A DNA stretch of 61,676 nt from Candidatus Omnitrophota bacterium (GTDB taxonomy: Bacteria; Omnitrophota; Gorgyraeia; Gygaellales; Profunditerraquicolaceae). Made by a program: the position numbers and the translations under genes. Within the stretch, counting starts at the first letter, position 1. Every line of letters starts with the position of its first letter. The stretch covers positions 1 through 61,676 of the forward strand of contig JAOAET010000030.1 of the NCBI GenBank assembly GCA_026416665.1. Reading direction: 5' to 3'. The notes beneath the pieces were generated by a model. It worked only from the letters and a program-made list of their open reading frames with translations. It had not been told where the DNA came from and ran no database searches. Below, piece after piece: positions 49,473-57,393 of the stretch.

Positions 49473-49493
49473 TAAAAAACAACCTAATAAAAA
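49459..49493 (+). repeat. Short tandem duplication (unit acaacctaataaaaa, 2 copies)
   Basis: gaaacaacctaataaaaaacaacctaataaaaaggagg between 49459 and 49498. Confidence 0.8.
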
Positions 49494-49506
49494 GGAGGCA
49501 GTAAAA

Positions 49507-49950
49507 ATGAAGAAGTTAGTTTTATTAGGTGTGGTGGTGGCAATGGGCTTTGCATTATGTAGTTGTCAAAGCTCACCTAACCGCGCCCCTGAAGGAGCAG
49601 TTATCGGAGGAGCAGTTGGTGCAGGTTTGGGTGCGATTATTGGTCATCAGAGTGGTGAAACAGGGGAAGGTGCAGCTATAGGTGCAGGTTTGGGTGCTTT
49701 AACAGGTGCTCTAGTGGGTAGCCAGATGCAAAAAAATCCCCCTCAGGGAACACAACAATTAACGAATAATCCTAACCAATTGTCTATTGCTCAAATTGTG
49801 CAGATGTCCCAACAAGGGGTTCACGAGGATGTAATTGTAGACCGTATTAGAATGACTGGTTCTCGTTTCAATTTATCTGCCGCAGACATAAATTATCTTA
49901 AAAAACAAGGAGTAAGTGACAAAGTTATTTCTGCTATGCAAGGTTATTAG
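49507..49950 (+). CDS. Glycine-zipper lipoprotein
   Basis: ALCSCQSS lipobox; GAVIGGAVGAGLGAIIGHQSGETGEGAAIGAGLGALTGALVGSQM glycine zipper. Confidence 0.88.
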   Translation: MKKLVLLGVVVAMGFALCSCQSSPNRAPEGAVIGGAVGAGLGAIIGHQSGETGEGAAIGAGLGALTGALVGSQMQKNPPQGTQQLTNNPNQLSIAQIVQMSQQGVHEDVIVDRIRMTGSRFNLSAADINYLKKQGVSDKVISAMQGY

Positions 49951-49957
49951 AGAGTTT

Positions 49958-50016
49958 GGGCGTTTCCTATTTTTTGTTTCTCAACGGTATAATGAATAGG
50001 GAACGCCTATTTTTTA
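49958..50016 (+). terminator. Putative rho-independent terminator
   Basis: GGCGTTTCCTATT ... AATAGGGAACGCCT ATTTTTT. Confidence 0.75.
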
Positions 50017-50039
50017 ACCTCACACATATTTTTTAGGAT

Positions 50040-53000
50040 ATGATAGTAATTTTCTCTATTTTATGGTTAGGGATTTTAGCAGCTTCCCTCTACGCCTTTT
50101 ATCGAGATGCACATCCTTACCCGAAAGATAAAAAGTCCCAACCACCCTGCCAACGGCCAGATAAAAGTTCCTCTCCCATTAAAGATAAGCCCTCCAGTTT
50201 ACAGCAAGAACGAATGTTTACTAAAAGTCAAAAGGTAGCCAGGCTTGAAGAGCAGATAGATCAGCTTGCTATGGAACTTGAATCTCTGACCATTGAACGT
50301 GACAAGCTGAAAAAAGAATTAGAACAGGCAAAGCAAAGACAGCAGTCTCTTGAAGAAGAACTTACACGCCACAAAGAATGGTTTTCTAAAAACGAAGAGG
50401 TTTTAAAAAATGCAAAGAAGGAAGTTGCCGAGCAGAAGGCGCTACTTATGAAAAAAGAAAAAGAGCTTGCCCAAGAGTATTCTAAAAATGTAGAGTTTAT
50501 GCGTTCTCTGCGAGAGGCAAACTTAAAAATTCAGGCACTGGAGAACGAATCAAAACAGAAGTCTGAGGAGATTGAAAGACAAAAGCACCGTATAGAGGCA
50601 TTACAAAGAGAATTGACTACTAGCAATCAACAGATTCGCATTCTTGAACAGACGATTCGGCAGACGAAGAAAGAACAAGAAGAAAGTGAATGGGTGCCTA
50701 AAAGAGAATTCCAGAAGTTAAACGAGGAATTTGATCAAATAGAGAAGGAATTAGAACAAAAAGAAGAAGAATTAGCGCGTAGTCAAGAGAAAATAAAGGA
50801 ACTTTATGCCCAGATTTTGTCCTTTAATGCAAGACGACCTGCGATGGAAGATACAATCAGCGAAGGTATTGAACCAGCTTTAAGCCAACAGGCACAGGAT
50901 ACACCAACCAATAACGCTACTGAGGATAAAAAGACAGAATTTTCTGAAGTAACTCAGGCTGAAGTCCAGCAGTCACAACAGAGGGGAACCTCTGAATCAA
51001 CTGAATCTCAGCTATCTGCAGAATTAACAGAGGAAGAAGAAGCAGTGGCAAGGCAAGAAGCTCTCTCTTTAGACCAGAGACAAGGGTTTTCTACAAAAGA
51101 AACACAAGATGTTGAAGATAATATAGCTATTCAGGCAGAGAGTGTTTCTTCTGAAGAAATAAAGCAAGATATGTCAACTACAGAAGTAGAAGAAATACCT
51201 CGACCTAAGGTATATGTTCCTCCTGAGATTGATATTACCAAGGTGCGCAACATCGGTATTATGGCACATATTGATGCAGGAAAAACTACTACCACTGAAC
51301 GTATCTTGTTTTATACTGGTAAGTCCCACAAAATTGGCGAGGTACATGAGGGTAAAGCACAGATGGATTGGATGAAACAAGAGCAAGAGCGAGGGATTAC
51401 TATTACTGCGGCAGCTACTACCTGTAACTGGAAGGGGTACCGTATAACCATTATTGATACACCTGGTCATGTAGATTTTACTGTTGAAGTTGAACGGTCT
51501 TTACGTGTTCTTGATGGTGCGGTAGCATTATTTTGTGCTGTAGGTGGAGTTGAGCCACAGTCAGAGACAGTATGGCGTCAATCTAATAAATATGGGGTTC
51601 CCAAGATTGCCTTTGTAAACAAGATGGATCGCACCGGGGCTGATTTCTATTCAGTACTTAATCAAATGGAAAAAATGCTGGGTGCTAATCCTTGTGCTAT
51701 TCAAATCCCTATTGGTTGTGAAGACAATTTTAAGGGGGTAGTAGACTTAATTGATATGAAGGCATATATTTGGGATGAGGCAACATACGGCAAAGAAATT
51801 CACCAAACAGATATCCCTGCAGACTTAATAGAAAAGGCAAAGCAATTTAGACACACTATGCTTGAGAAGGCTGCTGCTTTTGATGATGCCTTGATGCAAA
51901 AATTATTAGAAAATGAGGAAAATATCACTACAGTTGAGATTATCACAGCTATTCGTAAAGGAACAGTTGCAAATGCGCTTGTTCCTGTTTTATGTGGTGC
52001 TTCTTTTAAGAATAAAGGTGTACAGAAACTTTTAGATGCTATAACTATGTTTTTACCTTCGCCTTTAGACCTTCCTGCTGTAAAAGGAACTGCTTTAAAC
52101 GATGCTAATATTGTTATGGAGCGTAAGCCTGATGCTAGAGAACCATTTGTTGCTCTTGCCTTTAAGGTGCAGGCAGACCCACATACTGGAAAGTTGGTAT
52201 ATATAAGAGTATATTCTGGCCGTCTGGATAACAGTACCTATGTTTTAAATACTACTAAAAACAAAAAAGAGCGAGTAGGAAGAATTTTAGAAATGCATGC
52301 TAACCAGCGTCAACCAAAAGAGCATGCCTTTGCTGGAGATATTGTAGCAGTAGTTGGTTTAACTTATACCACTACTGGAGATACCTTGTGTGATTTGGAT
52401 AGCCCAATTCTACTTGAGGCGATGCAGTTTCCTACACCGGTGGTTTCAATGAGCATTACTCCCAAAACCCGTGCAGACCAAGATAAATTAGGTAAAGGAT
52501 TAGCCAAATTAGCAGAAGAAGACCCAACGTTTATAGTCAAAACCGACGAACAAACCAAAGAGACGTTGCTTACAGGTATGGGAGAGCTACATCTTGAAAT
52601 CATTGTAGACCGCTTAAAGACAGAGTTTAATGTGGATGCTGTGGTAGGACAACCTAAGGTTGCTTACCGTGAAACTGTCACTTCTACAGCCACAGCAGAG
52701 TATAAGCATGTCAAGCAATCAGGTGGTCGTGGTCAGTATGGCCATGTAGTTTTTGAAATTTCACCTAATGAAGCAGGAAAAGGATTTGTGTTTATTAATA
52801 GCATAAAAGGAGGTGCAATCCCTCGCCAGTATTTTCCTGCTATAGAGAAGGGTCTTCATTGGATAATGCAGGAAGGTGTTTATGCAGGATATCCGGTGGT
52901 GGATATCAAAATAAATTTATTAGATGGTTCTTTTCACGAGGTAGATTCTTCAGAACTTGCCTTCAAACTTGCAACCATTGCCTGTTTTAGAAAAGTTTTT

Positions 53001-53318
53001 ATGATGGCCAACCCTATTCTTTTAGAGCCGTATATGAAACTTGAGGTGACTACTCCTGAAGAATTTAGTAGTCAGGTGGTTGGTTATATCTGTTCTCGTA
53101 GAGGGAAAGTAATGAATATGGAAGTAAAAGGTCCGCAAAAGATTATTTCTGCAGAAGTGCCTTTAGCTGAAATGTTTGGTTATGCCACCGCTTTTCGTTC
53201 ACTTACCAGTGGTCGAGCTTCAGCCACAATGGAATTTGATAAATACTGCCCAGTTCCCCAAGAAATTGCCCAGAAGATATACGAGGAAGCACAGGCAAGA
53301 AAGAAAAAAGAGCAGTAA
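50040..53318 (+). CDS. fusA: Elongation factor G with a ~397-aa N-terminal membrane-anchor/coiled-coil/acidic extension
   Basis: EF-G from ~51231: [62 protein letters not shown] through [28 protein letters not shown]; upstream in the same frame [22 protein letters not shown] then heptad-rich [26 protein letters not shown]... Confidence 0.9.
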   Translation: MIVIFSILWLGILAASLYAFYRDAHPYPKDKKSQPPCQRPDKSSSPIKDKPSSLQQERMFTKSQKVARLEEQIDQLAMELESLTIERDKLKKELEQAKQRQQSLEEELTRHKEWFSKNEEVLKNAKKEVAEQKALLMKKEKELAQEYSKNVEFMRSLREANLKIQALENESKQKSEEIERQKHRIEALQRELTTSNQQIRILEQTIRQTKKEQEESEWVPKREFQKLNEEFDQIEKELEQKEEELARSQEKIKELYAQILSFNARRPAMEDTISEGIEPALSQQAQDTPTNNATEDKKTEFSEVTQAEVQQSQQRGTSESTESQLSAELTEEEEAVARQEALSLDQRQGFSTKETQDVEDNIAIQAESVSSEEIKQDMSTTEVEEIPRPKVYVPPEIDITKVRNIGIMAHIDAGKTTTTERILFYTGKSHKIGEVHEGKAQMDWMKQEQERGITITAAATTCNWKGYRITIIDTPGHVDFTVEVERSLRVLDGAVALFCAVGGVEPQSETVWRQSNKYGVPKIAFVNKMDRTGADFYSVLNQMEKMLGANPCAIQIPIGCEDNFKGVVDLIDMKAYIWDEATYGKEIHQTDIPADLIEKAKQFRHTMLEKAAAFDDALMQKLLENEENITTVEIITAIRKGTVANALVPVLCGASFKNKGVQKLLDAITMFLPSPLDLPAVKGTALNDANIVMERKPDAREPFVALAFKVQADPHTGKLVYIRVYSGRLDNSTYVLNTTKNKKERVGRILEMHANQRQPKEHAFAGDIVAVVGLTYTTTGDTLCDLDSPILLEAMQFPTPVVSMSITPKTRADQDKLGKGLAKLAEEDPTFIVKTDEQTKETLLTGMGELHLEIIVDRLKTEFNVDAVVGQPKVAYRETVTSTATAEYKHVKQSGGRGQYGHVVFEISPNEAGKGFVFINSIKGGAIPRQYFPAIEKGLHWIMQEGVYAGYPVVDIKINLLDGSFHEVDSSELAFKLATIACFRKVFMMANPILLEPYMKLEVTTPEEFSSQVVGYICSRRGKVMNMEVKGPQKIISAEVPLAEMFGYATAFRSLTSGRASATMEFDKYCPVPQEIAQKIYEEAQARKKKEQ

Positions 53319-53393
53319 AACATATCCTTCTAAAAGAAGTCAAGGAGACGCTTTTTAGTTGCTCTTTCAATTAAAATTTTTTGTTTAAAAAAC

Positions 53394-53421
53394 TTGACAC
53401 CTTTTTACTTTTTGGTAAAAT
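53394..53421 (+). promoter_or_regulatory. Putative sigma70 promoter of the cas operon leader
   Basis: TTGACA (53394-53399) - 16 nt - TAAAAT (53416-53421). Confidence 0.65.
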
Positions 53422-53428
53422 AAACCAA

Positions 53429-53529
53429 TAGAGTAAATATTTGTCCTGAGTTTGAAGGGGGAACCTGGACGTTAAAAAAGTAAAACCTTCGGGGGCAGAG
53501 TATTATCACTACCGAAGGTTTTTTATTTT
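53429..53529 (+). ncRNA. Structured 5' leader of the cas operon (candidate attenuator / small RNA)
   Basis: ~100 nt between a promoter and the cas6 ATG, with GTCC/GGAC hairpin (53443-53470) and a terminator-like hairpin. Confidence 0.5.
53482..53528 (+). terminator. Terminator-like hairpin abutting the cas6 start codon
   Basis: AAAACCTTCGG (53482-53492) / CCGAAGGTTTT (53512-53522), then TTTTATTTT and ATG at 53530. Confidence 0.75.
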
Positions 53530-54372
53530 ATGAGAATAAGAATAAGTTGTAAAATTGAAAAATTCCCCATCATCTACCGCCATCGCCTTCTGGCCATTAT
53601 CAAAGAAGCTCTAAGACATTCTGACTCTCAATATAAAGAACAGCTTTATCCTGACAAAAATACAGAACTCTCCAAAAGGACCAAGCCTTTTACTTTTAGT
53701 ATTTCCTTACCTAAATTTAATTCCAAAGATACAAACTGTGGCTGGAGAAAAGAAAAATTTTATGTGGATAAAAACTATCCAGCTGTGGAAGAGCTAGTCT
53801 TTTATTTTCCTTCATCAAGTAGTCTATTTTGGGATATAAGTTCAAGCGACAACCTCTTTATTATAAATCTATATAACGGACTTTTGGCAATGAAGGAATT
53901 CATTTTTGATGATTTAAACGGTACAACAAAAATTACTTTTGAGAATGTTTTTATACTCAAAGAACATAAGATAAATTCTAATGAAGTTATTTTTAAAACA
54001 AAATCTCCTATAACAATAGAAGATAAAAACGGCACGCCAATTTTACCTACGCAGGAAAATCTAGTAATTTTTAACAGAGAATTTAATGCCATACACGAAA
54101 AGATTTTGAAAGATTTAAGAACAAATAATAAGAAAGAAAAAGATGGCCTATATCAGGAGTTAGAGTTTGTGCCACTAAAAATAAAAAAACAAGTAGTAAA
54201 ACATACCCTGACTGGCTTTAGAGAAAAAACTGGCAAGCCCTATATGGCTTTAACTACTTTTGAGGGCTGTTTCCGATTAAAAGGCGACCCAAGGGATTTA
54301 CAATTCTTGTATGAAAGCGGAATAGGTCTACGCACCGGACAAGGTTTTGGAATGGTAGAGGTGGTAAGATGA
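53530..54372 (+). CDS. cas6: CRISPR-associated endoribonuclease Cas6
   Basis: MRIRISCKIEKFPIIYRHRLLAIIKEAL start and C-terminal Gly-rich GIGLRTGQGFGMVEVV; first gene of the cas operon. Confidence 0.9.
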   Translation: MRIRISCKIEKFPIIYRHRLLAIIKEALRHSDSQYKEQLYPDKNTELSKRTKPFTFSISLPKFNSKDTNCGWRKEKFYVDKNYPAVEELVFYFPSSSSLFWDISSSDNLFIINLYNGLLAMKEFIFDDLNGTTKITFENVFILKEHKINSNEVIFKTKSPITIEDKNGTPILPTQENLVIFNREFNAIHEKILKDLRTNNKKEKDGLYQELEFVPLKIKKQVVKHTLTGFREKTGKPYMALTTFEGCFRLKGDPRDLQFLYESGIGLRTGQGFGMVEVVR

Positions 54373-55652
54373 ATTGGTGGTTAGATTTAGGAAGAATTTA
54401 TTATAACGAGTTAACTAATGAAGAAGAGGACTGGGAAGCTATTGCAGGTAAAATAACTGAAAAAATAGAAGAATATCAAAGTAAATTTGAGAGTGAAATA
54501 GAGCAGAAAATAAAAAAAATAGAAGAAGAAAATAAAAATACAGGGGGAAAAACTAACAACAAAAAAATGACAGGAAAAGGTGTAGAGATTGAAGAAAGAG
54601 ATAAGAAAAAACAAGAAAAAATAAAAAATTTATCCAAGAAAAAAGAAAGATTAGATGCTTGTAGGAATTTAATTTCTAAGACTCTCTTGAATAACCCTAT
54701 TTTTAACAAGGGACCACATGGATTTGAAAATTCTAAAAAACGATTAAAAAATTTTCTTGAAAGCAATGAAGCAGAAAATAATGAAGCAAAAAGTTCAAAG
54801 GCTAATTGTGTTTTTTGTGGCAATGAAACTGTCACCTCAAAAGAAAGTTTAGCAACGCGCGCATGGATAGTTAGCGGAGGATGGGAAAATTCATCTTTGT
54901 ATGCTGCAGGAGGAAGACTTCCACCGCGGATTTGTCTTAATTGCCGCAAACTATCTTTACTTGCTGCTTTTAAGGCATATGATTTATTTTTTAAAAATGG
55001 ACTGCCGTTCATTATTTATAACGCTGACTTATCGTTATTTAAAAAGCTGTTAGACAATTTAGTATTACGCAAAGATATAAATTTAAATTTTGAAAAAGTT
55101 TCTGCTACCTTTATTTCTTTGGGAAGTACATTAGTTTATCCGCGCTTTGATAATCAGGGTAATATAGAAAGTTTTGATTTAAGACCTCTTTTACCAAAAG
55201 AGTCTCTTTTGCTTATGAAATTGGCTGGAATTATAAGAAATGATAAAAGAAAAGAAAGATATATTCTTGATTTGGTAGCAAGATACAAGAATAGATTAGC
55301 TGAAAAACTGGTTATTGATTTTTTAAGTAGACAGTCTCCGTTGCAGAAAGCCGAAGTTATTTCGGTATTTTTTTCTTTTTTGGAAGCTTATAAAGGAGGT
55401 GTAAATATGACGGATTTTTTTAAACTAGGAGAAGAATTAGGCAAAGCACTTGAGGATAAGGCCTATTCTGTTGCTTTAAAATTATATAAATCTTTTAAAG
55501 AGCCAATCCAATTCCAGCAGTACTTGATAGGTGCTTACATTTATTTAAAAAGACCAGTTCCACAAGAACTCGTTCAGATTACGAAAACCAGCGATAATTC
55601 ATTAGCATTTATTATGGGTATATTAAGCACAGTAAAAAAGGAGGTAAAATGA
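54369..55652 (+). CDS. cas8: Cas8-type large subunit (Cst1/CXXC-CXXC-like), type I-B
   Basis: Position between cas6 and cas7; CVFCGNE and CLNCRK CxxC pairs; Lys/Glu-rich N-terminal insertion. Confidence 0.75.
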   Translation: MNWWLDLGRIYYNELTNEEEDWEAIAGKITEKIEEYQSKFESEIEQKIKKIEEENKNTGGKTNNKKMTGKGVEIEERDKKKQEKIKNLSKKKERLDACRNLISKTLLNNPIFNKGPHGFENSKKRLKNFLESNEAENNEAKSSKANCVFCGNETVTSKESLATRAWIVSGGWENSSLYAAGGRLPPRICLNCRKLSLLAAFKAYDLFFKNGLPFIIYNADLSLFKKLLDNLVLRKDINLNFEKVSATFISLGSTLVYPRFDNQGNIESFDLRPLLPKESLLLMKLAGIIRNDKRKERYILDLVARYKNRLAEKLVIDFLSRQSPLQKAEVISVFFSFLEAYKGGVNMTDFFKLGEELGKALEDKAYSVALKLYKSFKEPIQFQQYLIGAYIYLKRPVPQELVQITKTSDNSLAFIMGILSTVKKEVK

Positions 55653-56650
55653 AAGGTATAACTTTAACGATGGTTGTAAAATTTATCGGAACACCTTCTA
55701 TGGGGGAGGGTTTGGGGGCAAATATCAATCCTATGAAAGTATTATCTACTGAGTTAGGAGATTTTGCTTATCTTTCACCGAACGCTGTTTTTAGACAACC
55801 TTTAATGGAATATTTTTTAAAAGAAAAAAGATGGGAATTAAAGGAGGGTGAAAATATAAGAATACCTCATGATAAGAAAGGTTCCGACAATAAAGAAAGA
55901 GCCGAAGAGGATAAAAAACCTATTCAATTTATGGGCTACGCCCACAAAGACCATTATGCTGATATTTTTGGTTATTTGTATACAGAGGGAGAAAACTCGC
56001 GCAAAAGAAAATCTCCCTTGGGGGTTTCTTATGCAGTAAGTTTAATGAATTTTAGTAATTGCTTAGATTATCGCACTAATCTTGGCTTAGTAGAACTTTC
56101 CGGTTCAACAGATAATAAAGGACAGATGATATTTCAAAGAGAAATAGATTTGAATTATTTTGTTTATACTCTCACGATTGATTTAGAACGTATAGGTAAA
56201 GAAGAAAATCAGAAGAAAAATGGAAAGCAACAAGAAGCACCACAAGAAGACAAAGTAGAAAGGACAAAAGCAATATTAGAAGCAATACCTTATTTAACTA
56301 TCCAGAGAAACGGTGCTTTGGTTGGAACTTTAAGGCCACATCTTGTGGTTGGTGGTATTTTTGAAAAGAAATTTCCCTATTTTATTGATGCAATTGTTTG
56401 GGATAAAGAGAAAAAGAAAGTTAAAGCTCAGCCAATTAATGACATTATCAAGGAGTATAACCTTAAAACAGATAAAAATAATAAAACAGATAAAAATAAT
56501 CTTTTGGTATTTGGTCTACAGGAAGGTTTTCCTTTGGAGGAAGGTTTAGATATAACTCCTATACTCAAACCCAAGGAAGCGATAGATAAAATAGTTGACT
56601 CTATAGATGAGAATAAAAATAATATATGGCCGGAGGAAAAACAGAAATAA
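55649..56650 (+). CDS. cas7: Cas7 (Cst2/DevR family)
   Basis: ITLTMVVKFIGTPSMGEGLGANINPMKVL, SPNAVFRQPLMEY, RNGALVGTLRPHLVVGGIFEKKFPYFIDAI. Confidence 0.85.
   Translation: MKGITLTMVVKFIGTPSMGEGLGANINPMKVLSTELGDFAYLSPNAVFRQPLMEYFLKEKRWELKEGENIRIPHDKKGSDNKERAEEDKKPIQFMGYAHKDHYADIFGYLYTEGENSRKRKSPLGVSYAVSLMNFSNCLDYRTNLGLVELSGSTDNKGQMIFQREIDLNYFVYTLTIDLERIGKEENQKKNGKQQEAPQEDKVERTKAILEAIPYLTIQRNGALVGTLRPHLVVGGIFEKKFPYFIDAIVWDKEKKKVKAQPINDIIKEYNLKTDKNNKTDKNNLLVFGLQEGFPLEEGLDITPILKPKEAIDKIVDSIDENKNNIWPEEKQK
56465..56500 (+). repeat. Perfect 18-bp tandem duplication inside cas7
   Basis: aaaacagataaaaataat x2, in frame, encodes KTDKNN KTDKNN. Confidence 0.95.
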
Positions 56651-57393
56651 TAAAACTGGAATTACGGGCTAAAACAGCACATTTTAGAATTTATTCTAAC
56701 CAGAATTTTTGTGACTCGTATCCCTTGCCTCCTCCTTCTACGATATTAGGGATTTTACAAGAGGTATTAGGCATAAGACCGCCTGAGCCTTTGATTTTAG
56801 CAATAAAGGGAAGCTTTGAAAGTATATTTTTTGATTACAGAACATTTTTAGAGAAACCGCTTGAGTTAGACCTGCCTAAAAGAAGAGAACAAAATAAAGA
56901 ACATAGATTTTGGATAGAAAAGTTAGTCCATCGTTCTGTAACAACAAAACCCCTTTTTATTAAAGTGCTCTACAATCCTTCCTATTCTATATATCTTTAC
57001 TCTCCATCGCACCATTTATCTTATCTTAATAAACTCAAGGAACCCGAAAGATTTATTTCTTTAGGAAGAAGTGAAGATTTAGCAATGATGAAAGTGTCAG
57101 CTGTGGAAGTAGAAAAGAAACGGGCTGATAAATTAGATAAGATAAAAATTGAGAACTCCTATTTACCAGTTAAAGTCTACGGAGCAGTAAGTATATTTTT
57201 ACCTATTTGTCATTTAAATCAAGATAGAAATTTAAGAATGGAAATGTGTTATTATGTTAAAGAAGCAATTTCATATTATGAAGGAGAGTATTGGCAGGTA
57301 AAAGGCGACAAAGATAACTTCGTTTGGCTTGTAAATTACGAAGATACAGAGAAAGGAAATTTGCCAAAATTATACCACTTAAATGGAAGATAA
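56626..57393 (+). CDS. cas5: Cas5 (Cas5t-like)
   Basis: LELRAKTAHFRIYSNQNFCDSYPLPPPSTILGILQEVLGI typical Cas5 N-terminus. Confidence 0.88.
   Translation: MAGGKTEIIKLELRAKTAHFRIYSNQNFCDSYPLPPPSTILGILQEVLGIRPPEPLILAIKGSFESIFFDYRTFLEKPLELDLPKRREQNKEHRFWIEKLVHRSVTTKPLFIKVLYNPSYSIYLYSPSHHLSYLNKLKEPERFISLGRSEDLAMMKVSAVEVEKKRADKLDKIKIENSYLPVKVYGAVSIFLPICHLNQDRNLRMEMCYYVKEAISYYEGEYWQVKGDKDNFVWLVNYEDTEKGNLPKLYHLNGR

Noticed and set aside
53429-53529. Known riboswitch class in the cas leader (c-di-GMP, preQ1, glutamine, ZTP, guanidine checked by eye)
   Set aside because: None of the conserved core motifs I remember are present; left as an uncharacterised leader.
53429-53529. tracrRNA-like anti-repeat
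   Set aside because: No stretch complementary to the 29-nt repeat was seen; type I systems do not need one.
54476-55012. 178-aa and 67-aa minus-strand ORFs opposite cas8
   Set aside because: Phe/Ser/Leu-rich translations produced by antisense of the Lys/Glu-rich cas8 coding region.
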